DNA of 64,000 bases from Castor canadensis (taxonomy: Eukaryota > Chordata > Mammalia > Rodentia > Castoridae), in contig NC_133390.1 of assembly GCF_047511655.1 (NCBI RefSeq), positions 157,477,583-157,541,582 of the forward strand, given 5' to 3'. The notes under the pieces were generated by a model. It did no database searches, was not told where the DNA came from, and saw only the letters and a program-made list of their open reading frames with translations. The position numbers and the translations under genes were made by a program. Shown here in pieces: positions 24,701-36,700 of the stretch (positions are counted from its first letter, which is position 1; each line of letters begins with the position of its first letter).

Positions 24701-27700
24701 TTTTCAAATTGGATGTGCATTTTTTTTTTTTTGCAGTGCTACAGATCAAATTTAGGGCCTTGCACATGCATGCTAGACAAGCTCTCTACCACTGACCTAC
24801 ATCCCCAGCCCATATCTCTATATTTTAATTAATACATAATAATTACACATTCTCATGGAGTAAAACATTGAATTTAGGTTGACACAGGCTCGTTTAACAT
24901 AGTGGCAGCAACTGCCAGATACTGAATTCTTATGAAGTGCCATACTCCAGCATCTATTTAGCCCAATTTACTCAACTATCCCAATGATCAAATGAGACCA
25001 ATACTATTAACTACATTTTATGAATGAGGAAACTTCAGTCAAAAGAAGGAAGTATGCTTTCTGTTATCACACAGCCCGTAACATGGCCCTTAACCCAAAG
25101 CTGGTAAACCTAGTCTGCACTATCCTACACCATCAGAATAAAAATATTGTGCATAATACAAGCTGCAATAGTTTAGAAATTTGGGGGGAAATTTAGATAG
25201 ATCAACAAAATCTAAATTAAAACACTAGAATAATTTTACTACACGGAAGGGGAAAGAGAAAGGGAATAAGGGTTAAGATAATAGAAAAGAAATTAACTCT
25301 AAATTTTACACTAATAAGTTGCTATAAAACTAATTAGTCAGGCATGGTGGCACACACCTGCAATCTCAGCACACAGAAAGTGGAAGCAGCAGAATTGCAA
25401 GTTCAAGGCCAATCTGAGCTAAATAACTCATTACTTAATGAATAATGGGTCATTGATGAAATAAAAGAGGAAATTAAAAAGTTCCTGGAAGTCAATGAAA
25501 ATGAAAACACAACCTACCGAAACCTATGGGACACAGCTAAGGCAGTCCTGAGAGGAAAGTTTATAGCCATGAGTGCATATATTAAAAAGACTGAAAGATC
25601 CCAAATCAATGACCTAATGATACATCTCAAACTCCTAGAAAAACAAGAACAAGCAAATCCCAAAACAAACCCCAGTACCACTAAAAAAAAAAAAAAAAAA
25701 AATTTATTTTTAAAGTATCAATTGCCCAAATCAGAATTAACTTAGACCATAACTTTGCCAGCTTATAAGGAAAAGGCTAAAGTCTTTCCCACAGGTTCAG
25801 AAACACAAAGACTACAGAAAAAATTTCTTTAGTCTTGATACTACAAGCTGATCTGCATCTCTGAGTATTTCTAGCACCACCAGAAATTCAGAAAGATGAT
25901 GGGCATGGTGGTGCCTAATTGTACTCCCAGCTACTCCAGAAGATGAGTAGGAGGATCTCAAGTTCAAGACCAGACTAGACAATTTAGTGAGGCTCTGTCT
26001 CAAATTAAAAAACAAAAAAAAAGTAAGAGGCGAGGAATATAGTTCGTTGGTAGAGCACTTGCCTAACAGGTATGAAACCCTGAGTTCAATCCCTAGTACC
26101 ACCAAAATTTTTTTTAAAAATCAGAAAGATGTAAAAGAAAGTGTAGAAGGAGGGGAGGCAGGGGAACTAACTAAAGAGGAGCAAAAGAAGTATGAAATAG
26201 TGTTACAAGGAACTGCCAAAGTGGATAGTGGCTGCCCACACGTGACCAAGACAACTGTGAGCTGCGCTCAGCATTTCTTAAAACATACCTGGAATAGATT
26301 CTCTGATATGGTGAACCAACTCCACATAAGCTTCTCTTGAATATCTGCAAGACAGAACAAAAAGATGGGGAAGGGGGATCAGGGAGAATGATGCTGAGGG
26401 TGAACCTAACCAGAGCACACTGTAAAAGTATATATGGAAATGTCATAATGAAACCCTCTACACAACTAATATATGCAATAAAAATGTTTAAAAAAGAAAA
26501 GCAAAAATCTTCTTTAAATAAATATCATAATAAGATAACACAAAGAATTCCCACATGTGGTCACGTTTCATCCATACAATGCAGTACAGGAGAAAGGTTA
26601 AAGTATCCAGAGAGGCCTTTTGATCAAACTCTCTTATTCTAGAGCCTATGAATTTTTATTTTAAATAGTCTCTTAGCCAGGTGCTCTACCACTTGAGCCA
26701 TTCCACCAGTCCTTAAATAGTCTCTTTATTTAATAAGTCAAGACAAATTAAACATTTAAGAGAATGTCTAAAACTCTACCACTTGCCTTGGGCTGCATTT
26801 GCCCCCTTCCTCAGTCTTACCTCTGCAATACTTACTATTCGCAAAGTTAAGTGAAGGGCCTACAACAAACATTTACTGAGTAGCTTCTGATGCCATGTAC
26901 ATGCTAGGTTCTTAGCAATATGGACACTGTTTGGTTATTAAGGAAAGGTGTGGGATGTTCCCTCCCTAAGTGAGTCTCACCCCCTCCGCATGGCGTCCAG
27001 CACACGGCTGCTTCCACTCTGGGCTGGCAGATGGATCTGCTTACAGATGTTGTCTCTCTCATGAATCAGCTGCAGAACCTGATTAATTAGAACATATTAG
27101 AGGTCATCCAAGTCTCATCACAGAATCTTTCAGAAAGAATACCACTCGCATTGCTTCTTCTCCAATTTTAATCTTCAAGAAATTAAAAGGTTGATCAGCA
27201 GAGTGCCAGTGGCTCACGCCTGTAAACCTTGTTCCAAAGGGACATCAGTTCCAGAGGATGGCACAGCAATACTCCACAGGATCCCCAGTCTCTGCTGCAT
27301 CCTACTGGGTCCAGCCTGTTGGATGCTCAGGCATTGGTATTAGTTTGTCACACAGTTAACTGATAGCACTCACCTCATCAGGAAAATCCTTGGGGTGGGG
27401 AGAGGTAAAACGGATCCTCATTTCAGGATCAATTCTGGAAACTAGATCCAGAAGGTGAGAGAAACGAAGTCCTCCTTGTTTGGTTTTATAGTTCGTCGTA
27501 AAACCACGGCTCAGGTTGGTGGACACTGCATTGTTGAACTGGACCTCTGAATTGTCCCGAAAACTATTCACATTCTGACCTAAAAGTGTCACTTCTTTCA
27601 GTCCCTAAAAAAAGGGAAAATATGGGGGCTGCAGGTATGGCTCAAGCAGTACAGGGCTGCTCTGCAAGTGCAGAGCCCTGAATTCAAACCCCAGTCCCAC

Positions 27701-30700
27701 CAAAAGAAAAAAAACAGCAAATTACTGGAAGCAAGTTTAAAACTTGTTGAGCAGTTTCATGCCAAATCACTAATTTACTAAAATTAAAAATTAGCTGAAC
27801 CTACCACAGCCACTTGTAAATGTGTTCTGTCCTTAACCCAATAATTTGAGGCTTGGGCATCTTATCTACAGAACTGAATTTCAAAATGAAACCTTAAGTC
27901 AAAATTAATCCTTGAAACATTACTGAGAATAGTTAAAAAACTAGAAACAAACTCAATGTACAATATAATGATTAATTTCTGCAGGGCTAAAAGACAAAAG
28001 GACATCTGTCAAAGAAAAGTACAATATTCTGTATTCTATTTAGACTGTAGTGTAAAAACTTTTACATTTAGCCTCTAGTCCAAAAATGTAAATGAAAGAA
28101 AAAATCTTAAAGAAGTTACTCTACAAGCAAAATAGGTAAGTGACTAGTAATTACTTTAAAACACAAGCCTATAATCCCAACTACTCAGGAAGCAGAAAAC
28201 AGGAGGATCTCAGTTCAAAGTTAGCCTAAGCAAATAGTTCTCAAGACCCAGCACAAAAAAGGGCTGGTGGAGTGGCTCAAGAGGTACAGTGCCTGCCTAG
28301 TAAGCATGAGGCCCTAAATTCAAACCCCAGTACCATCAAAAAAAAAAAAAAAACCCCACAACACACACACACAAGCAAAATCTGAACTTTCCTTGAATTT
28401 ACTGCAATTCACTTTAATGTGAAGTTCTTCCCTTTGCGTATACAAACCACCTACACAGGTTAGGAAGTTTCTGTCATCATCTCAATCTGTTTAAACAGAA
28501 TTATGCCTATCCTGAAGGAGTGAATTTTGTATGGTGGGAGAATTGGGGGGAAGAAAGAAACAACTTTAAGCCAAAAAGCACTTAAATGTTTGGGTGAGGA
28601 CAAGACCAAATCAGGGCAGGATTATGTGGGGAGAGAGGACAGAGGGAAGAGAAGAGAGCACTGCCAGCATTTGAGCACAAGACAAAGCGGGCTTAGAACT
28701 GGTGAAACCAAGCCTCTGACTGCCATGGCTCCTAAGCCAAACAAGGAAGGAAATAGGGAAACTCACTGGAAGAGAAGGACCACATACTCACCTACGTCCT
28801 CTTCTGCAGGGCTAGAAAATTCAGGCCTGGGGAGTGGGAGAGACCTACCCAAAGGCCGGGACCAGCTTCTCATAGGAGGTAGAGGAACATGCCTCTCCCC
28901 TCTGGCCTATGACCTCACTCACTCCTCTCCTCTGTTCTCAGTCCCTCAACTCATGAGCTGGCTCAGTGTTAAACAAGAGATATGAGAGGTTCCCCTAGAC
29001 TAGGCAGACAGACTAACACATCATTCCCCCCAAACCAACTATGCGCCAAGTAGTTTAAAAACATTTTCTCAATCATTCCAATAGCCCTGCAAAGAAGGTA
29101 TTATATCTTCTTTTCTTGTATGGAGAAAGTTTCAAAGATGGTTAAATGACTTTTGCTTTCACACCAAGGAAGAATTCATACTCAGTTGCCTAAACTCATG
29201 TTCTCACCACTGCACTATGCCACCTCCTCAGCAAACATCACAGAGGAGCTGCCTGTAATTTATGGGCAGCAAAAAAAGATATACATCTGGGTACTGCTTC
29301 TGGCCAGACAGGTCCCTAAACTTGTGCAACCTAGAGATAGCACAGGCTGCAAAACCAGGAAGGCTGTCCTCATCCTCCCAAAACATACTCACAGGGAGAC
29401 AACCTGGAGAACTTCTTACCTGCTCCGAGAGCTTCCTCACTTCCTCTAGAATGGAGGCAATGGGTCGACTCCTCTCCCGGCCACGTGTGAAAGGGACAAT
29501 GCAGTAGCTGCACATGTTGTCACAGCCCCGCATGATTGACCTGGGGAAAAAAGTACCAGAACTTAGACACCAGGGCATCTTGGCATGACACCAAGGAGCA
29601 GGTCAAGTTCCCTTGGGATTATTCTTTGGTTCTGAATCCTCTTGTTTCCCTGTTCACATTGAACCAATCTGAGATTTACAAAACACTAAGGCAGGCATTT
29701 TTTATCTAGAAAAACTATCATCTAATCATAGAAAATAAATCAAACTGTAACTGGAGGACACAGTGATTAGCCTGAGGAAGTACAATAGTGGACTTTCCAC
29801 TGTTTTTATAGGTGCATTACTTGAACTTTTTTTTTTTTTGGTGGTACTGACACTTGAACTCAGGGCCTCATGTTTGCTAGGCAGATGTTCTACCACTTGC
29901 ACCACTCCGCCAGCCCTACTTTAACTTTTTATATTCAGACCACAAAAAAAAAAAAAAAAGTTAGAAACAGAGAGAGAGAGAAAGATGAAAGATAGACATG
30001 TGTAGGGGGAAGAGACCTGGATTTAAAATACAAGGTCAGTACTTCTCAAGAATTCCTAATCCAACCCATAGGTATCTAAGTTTGATCACCCTTTTTCACT
30101 TGCATTCTGTATATAAAAGCCTCAATTTATCTTAAAGAACTAGTTTCAGATATGTATCAAAATGTTCACTGAAAAATTACTTAATACATGTTAGTTATGA
30201 GACTTGAGGTATGGCTCAAGTGGTACAGCACCTGCCTCACAAGAGCAAAGCCCTGAGTTCAAACCTTAATACTAAAAAAAAAAAAAAAAAAAAGTTAGCT
30301 AATATTTTTACTAAACATTCCAATAACAGAATGAGAATAATGAACAGAGGTTGGCAAATTTTTCCATTAAAACACAGACAGGAAATATTTGAGGCTTTGC
30401 AGATCATAGTCTGTATTACAAGTATTCAATTCTGCTGATGTAATAGCAAAAGCAGCCACAGGCAATATGAATAGATATGAGTGTGTTCAATAAAACTTTA
30501 TTTACAAAAAATAAATGTAAGTCACGTATCAATCTCTGTTATAGAAAGTTTAATGTCATAAGAAATACTCATCACATTAAATAAGAAAAAGTTACAAAAC
30601 TAAGTACAGCAAAAGCCAATTTTTATAAATAAACACAGATACAAAGCATGCATACATAAACACAAAGGAAAAGGACAGGAATGGTAACAGTAGTTGTCAT

Positions 30701-33700
30701 TAGACAGTGGGAAGTACAGTTAATTCTTACCCTCTTCATTATCATGGTCTATATTTTCCATGTTTTCTTCAATAAATATAAATGATTTTACAGCCAGATT
30801 ATTACATTTCTTTTAACTTAAAATATCAGGAGGAAAACAAGGTTTGTTTTGTTTTGAAACAAGCTCTTGCTATGTAGCCCAGGTTGACCTAAAACTCTCA
30901 ATCCTCCTGCCTCAGCCTCCAGAGTGCTGGAATTAAAGACATATGCCACCATGCCCACCTGAAAAAGTTTCTAAATCAGGAAAACCTGAGATATTTTAAG
31001 TAAAAAGAGTCTAAAACAGTATGCTCTTATTTATGTAAAAAAAAGGAGGACAGGAAAAGATTCCGCATGGGTATATGCCTATGTGTGTGAGGAATATTCT
31101 TAAAGGATCACACAAGAAAAGACTAGCATGCTGCCTTTGAGAAGTGGCTTAGGAGACTAGGGACAACAGGAGTGAGGGAGTCTTGCCTTATCATTCATTT
31201 TTGTATTTGTATTTTGTTCCATACCATGTTACCGCATTTCTTTTTTCTTTTTTTTTAATGTAATAAAGTTAACATGCTAGTTTAAATGTGAGAAGAAACA
31301 ATGACTCACACGAAGGCAGAAGTAGCACTGGGGCTGGTCTGGACTGGCATGACATCAGCATAGGTCTCGTCCAGGGAGAGCAGTACATTGGCAGCTTGCT
31401 GGCCTGACTCTGCGACAGCCAGCAGACGGGGAAGGTCCCGATAGGCGTCTGGGCCAGCCAGGAGATCCACCACCTTCTCCCTGTTGAGAATCTCCTCCTT
31501 CAATCGCTCAGCCATGCAGCCTGGGAGGGAAAAGAAACAAATGCCTGTCCCCAGATTCATCTGGTTTTGTGGCTTCTCTTGGTATATATTATCTCTAGCT
31601 TCAATTAGAGTCAAGGGCACAGAAAACGTCTCTAAGAATTTGGTAACATTCTTCAAATTTAACCCATAGCACTAGAATTCACGCAACTCCCTATACAAGA
31701 AAACCACAGGAAAGGGTTCAAAGCAACAAAATTAAGTATCTATGAAAAAATAAACTATCACCCTAGACTTTTTCTCTTTTTCTTCTTTTTACAGTGCTGA
31801 GGATCAAACCTAAGACCACCTCCCACATTAGGCAAGCATTCTACCACCAAGATACAACTCCAGCTCCTCAAAGGCCCTTTGAAGACATGAGCACCTCTTC
31901 TCTCAAATGAATTTTTTGGGATTTTTCTGTTTTTTGGGCAGTACTAGGCTTTGAACTCAGGGTCTCATGCATGCTAGGCAGACACTCTACTACTTGAGCC
32001 ACATCCCCAGCCCCCTCAAATGAAAATTACTCATCACTAAAATAAAAAGTATTTTGTTAGGAACTTGTAAATATAAAACTACACCTACAACCTTTTCTCC
32101 CTTTCTTTCAGCCCATAATACTTGCTAAAACCTACAGAAAATGAGCTAAACATTTATGCTAATATATTCTTTATTCTTTCTTTTTTGTTACTAATGTTTG
32201 AACTCAGGGCTTCATACTTGCTAGGAAAGTGTTCTATCACTTGAGTCACTCCACCAGCAGTCTTTTTTTTTTTTTTTGGTGGGACTGAGGTTTGAACTTG
32301 GCTTCACATTTGCAAAGCAGGCTCTCTACCACTTGAGTCATACCTCTAGTCCACTTGGCTCTGATTATTTTGGACATGGGGTGCCATGAACTATTTGCCT
32401 GGGCAAGCCTCAAATAGTGATCCTCTCCAATCTCAGCTTCCCAAGAAATTAGCTAGGATTATAGGTGTGAACCTACTTTTTATAAACATCCTTTAAAAAT
32501 ACTTGTTTAAGAATTATTCTTGCTGAGCACGGTGGCATACTTAGGAGGCTAAGGCAGGAGGATTGTGAGTTCAAGGCCAGCCAGAGCTACAAAGTGAGAC
32601 CCTGTCTCCAAAAAACAGAATAATTCTTGGCTGTGTACCCATGTTCACAGCAAGCAGCATTATTCACAACGGCCAAAAAGTAAAAGCAATCCAAGAGTCC
32701 ATCTATGAACAGACATTCTACATGATGAACACACACAACGGAGTATTATTCAGCCTTTAAAAGGAAGAAAATTAGGGCTGAAGGTGTAGCTTAGTGGTAG
32801 AGCACTTGCCTCGCATGTGTGAGACTCTGGGTTTGAGTCCAAGCGCCATAAGAAAAAGAAGTAACTTCTGACACATAGTATAACATGTAGCACGTAAATC
32901 CTGAGGACAGGGTGCAAAGTGACATAAGCTAGTCACAGAAGGACAAATATTACATAACTCCACTTATAAGAGGGATAAGTATGCAGATTCATAAGCAGGG
33001 AGTAGAATAATGAACACCAGGAGCAGGGGAGGGAGGAATAGGAAGGTATTGTTATGGAGATGGATGGTGGGAACAGTTGCACAAATGAGAATACTTAATG
33101 CCATAGAACAGACACTTAAAAAATATCAAAATGATTATTTTATGTGTGTTTTACCACTATCATTTTTGCTTAAATTTATTCTTGGGATTTCTGAAATTCC
33201 CAGATTTATACCCAGAGACTTCTTTAATGAAGGAAGTGAAATGGAACAAAACATTTCAGCTAACTCTTCCATCCTCAGCATCTCTCACTACATTAATCAG
33301 TACAAGCAGACATGCTCCTACTGTGTGCTCACTCATCAAGAGGGATTAACTATTTCACATGGACACAGTCTGCTCTCCATAAAGTTTAACACTAAATTCT
33401 GTGCCAAACAGAGCACTTTTTTTTTCTTCATATGTGCATACAAGGCTTGGGTCATTTCTCCCCCCTGCCCCCACCCCCTCCCTTACCACCCACTCCGCCC
33501 CCTCCCTCTCCCCCCCCAATACCCAGCAGAAACTATTTTGCCCTTATTTCTAATTTTGTTGTAGAGAGAATATAAGCAATAATAGGAAGGAACAAGGGTT
33601 TTTGCTGGTTGAGATAAGGATAGCTATACAGGGAGTTGACTCACATTAATTTCCTGTGCGTGTGTGTTACCTTCTAGGTTAATTCTTTTTGATCTCACCT

Positions 33701-36700
33701 TTTCTCTAGTTCCTGGTCCCCTTTTCCTATTGGCCTCAGTTGCTTTTAAGGTATTTGCTTTAGTTTCTCTGCGTTAAGGGCAACAAATGCTAACTAATTT
33801 TTTAGGTGTCTTACCAGAGCACTTATTTTTATTTATTTTTAAATTTTTATTTTATTCATATGTGCATACAATGTTTAGGTCATTTCTCCCCCCTTCCCCC
33901 ACACCCTCCCTTACCTTCCCGCCCCCTCCCTCTCCCCCTCACCCCCTCGATACCCGGCAGAAACTATTCTTTCTTATCTCTAATTTTGTTGAAGAGAGAA
34001 TATAAGCAGTAATAGGAAGGACCAAGGGTTTTTGCTAGTTGAAATAGGATAGCTATACAGGGAGTTGACTCACATTGATTTCCTGTACATGTGTGTTACC
34101 TTCTAAGTTAATTCTTCTCAAACTAACCTTTTCAGAGCACTTATTTTTATTTATTTTTGGAGGTACTGGACCTCACACTTGCTAGGCAGACACTGCACCA
34201 CTTGAGCCTCTCAGCCAGCCTACCAGAGCACTTATTTCTTAAATATACTTCCCAGCCACCTAGATCAGAACTGTCCAACAGAACTTTCTAATAAGATGAA
34301 GGAATGTGCTGGACAGAAATGACTGGATGTGCTGTCCCAACTGTTGTGGCCCCTAGTCATATGTGACTACTGAGCAGTTGAAATGTGCCTAATGTAAAAC
34401 AGACTTGTTTTTTAATTTTTTTGTGTGGTACTAAAAAAAGTACCACAAAAAAGTATGAACTCAGGGCCTACACCTTGAGCCACTCTACCAGCCTTTTTTT
34501 GTGATGGGTTTTTTTAAGACAGCACCTTGAGAACTATTTTCCTGGGCTGGCTTTGAACCATGATCCTCCTGATCTCTGCCTCCTGTAGCTAGGATTACAG
34601 GCGAGAGTCACCAGCACCCAGTTCAAAACAGACTTTTTAATTTTATTTTTTATTTTGATTGTGGCTAATGGCTACTGTATTAGTTCATGCAGACCTCAGC
34701 TGTCCACTTGGGCATGCTTCAAGAGCTTAGATCATGAGTTTACTACACTGTAAACTCATGCTGCCCCTTCACACTCCAAAGTCTATGCTACCCATCACTC
34801 TGTGCAATCAGGAGATGCATCAGACTCCAGAGAGAATATACCACTTTGTGAGCATCTTTTACTTCTAACTACTACAACAAGCCCTTTCAGGAGCTTGATG
34901 TCATTTTATCTTGAAGCCTCTAATATAAGTACAAGAGCAGCATGAGGTGCATAAAATTTCTTCTTACTCTGGGATCCTAGCCGGTAAAGGCAGCTCTAAC
35001 ATATAAAGTCCCAGTGGAAGCCAAGTCTCAAAACAGACAAAATCTGCAAATTACCGGATACCTAGAATCCCAATCCTCAGAGGCACCCGGGAGCGGGGCC
35101 GCTTTGCCTTCAGAACTTTAAGCTGACGTAAACGGTTCCAGATTGTCTGCTCAGCCTTCTCTCTGAAAAGATCAAAAGAGACAAAAGTGATCCAAAAATA
35201 AACTACAGAACAATCAAGAGAGTAGGACAATGGAAAAAAAGTAAAAAACACCTGCACCCTTGAATGACATCTACTTTTAGACTCAGGGAAGGTATAGGGG
35301 CCAACTGAAGAAGCACCACTTGTTCAAATGGTACCCTTCCTGCACATCTCCAAATCCTGAGGAGTTTTGAGCTTTAACCCAAACTCAAAACCAATCTACT
35401 TGGCAGAACCTTCTTCAACTCTCCTCTGTGAGAGTTCTTCCTTCCTTAATTGCTATCTTTTATCTAGACTTTTCTTATATTTAGCAACTTGTCTTTATTG
35501 TTTGATTCTTTTTTTGAAAGGGGGTTTGAACTCAGGGCTTCACACTTGCTAGGTGGGCACTCTACCACTTAAGCCATGCCTCCAATCCTGATTTTTTACC
35601 TAAGATTTTCTGTCAGATGGCAGAGCCGTTTGTACATTTACTCCCCATGTTAGACCAAGCTGAATGGAGGAAAGGTTCATTTCGGAATCTCCCAAAATAC
35701 CCAGCTCAGTGTCATGCGGCAAAGGCCTCAGAACAAAAATGTGAGGTTAGTGCATGAGCTGGTGGTAGAGCCAGCTGTGGAAGCATTAGCACTAGCATGC
35801 CTTGTACACAGAAACAAAGTAAGAAAGTGGGTATGCTCACTTCTCATGAACTTCCTGTGGCCAAGTGTTTTCTGGCCATCTCTGACAGATGCCACCCATG
35901 TCTGTTCAGAACTCACTCGCCCAGTCACTGACTGCACCCACCCCAAGCAGTTATATCATAAACATATGCCATTAGTAGCAAGAAAAACCTCAGAAAAAGT
36001 TGGATGACTCAGTGCACTTTTAATACATAGACCCTATAAAATGGGTTTGAGAACCATTACAGCAGTTAAATTCATTCCCACATATATAGTGCTACACACA
36101 GTCATGCTCAGCAGATGTCAGTCAGTTATAGCAAGACTATTTCTTTTTTTAAGCATCATTAGGATTTGAACTCAGGACCTCATGCTTGCTAGGCAGGCAC
36201 GTATGGAGCGGACCATTCTGCCAGCCCTTTTTGTGGTGGGTAGTTTCAAGATACGGTCTCAAGAACTATTTGCCTGGGCTGGCCTCAAACCTCAATCCTT
36301 CTGATCTCTGCCTCTTAAGTAGCTAGGATTATAGGCATGAGCCACCGACACCTGCTCAAAACTATTTCTACTTCGGGAAAACTGCAAGTCCTATGACATA
36401 GGGCCACAGGCTTGTATCAACAGGTAAGGCATCAGGGCACTGTGGTCTTGACTACATAAGATATATTCAGTCTCTAAGGAAAGAACAAATTTGTACCTGA
36501 TAGAACATGTGACAAGAAGGATCACATCAGCCTGAATGGAGAGCAAGGAAAAAAAGGAAAATTATTACCTTTGAAATTAGCTTTGTAGAATCACTACCTT
36601 GCAGCCCCCACCTTTTCTTAATTATTGTGGTAAAATACATGTAACATAAAATTTGTCATTTTAACCATTTTTAAGTATATAGTTCTGTGACACTAAGAAC

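Noticed and set aside
28527-28985. 152-codon plus-strand frame inside a CDK5RAP1 intron
   Set aside because: No recognised domain, no codon pattern that stands out, and antisense to the gene. Likely chance.
33010-33564. 184-codon plus-strand frame
   Set aside because: It is made of old L1 3' sequence plus the complement of a younger L1 tail.
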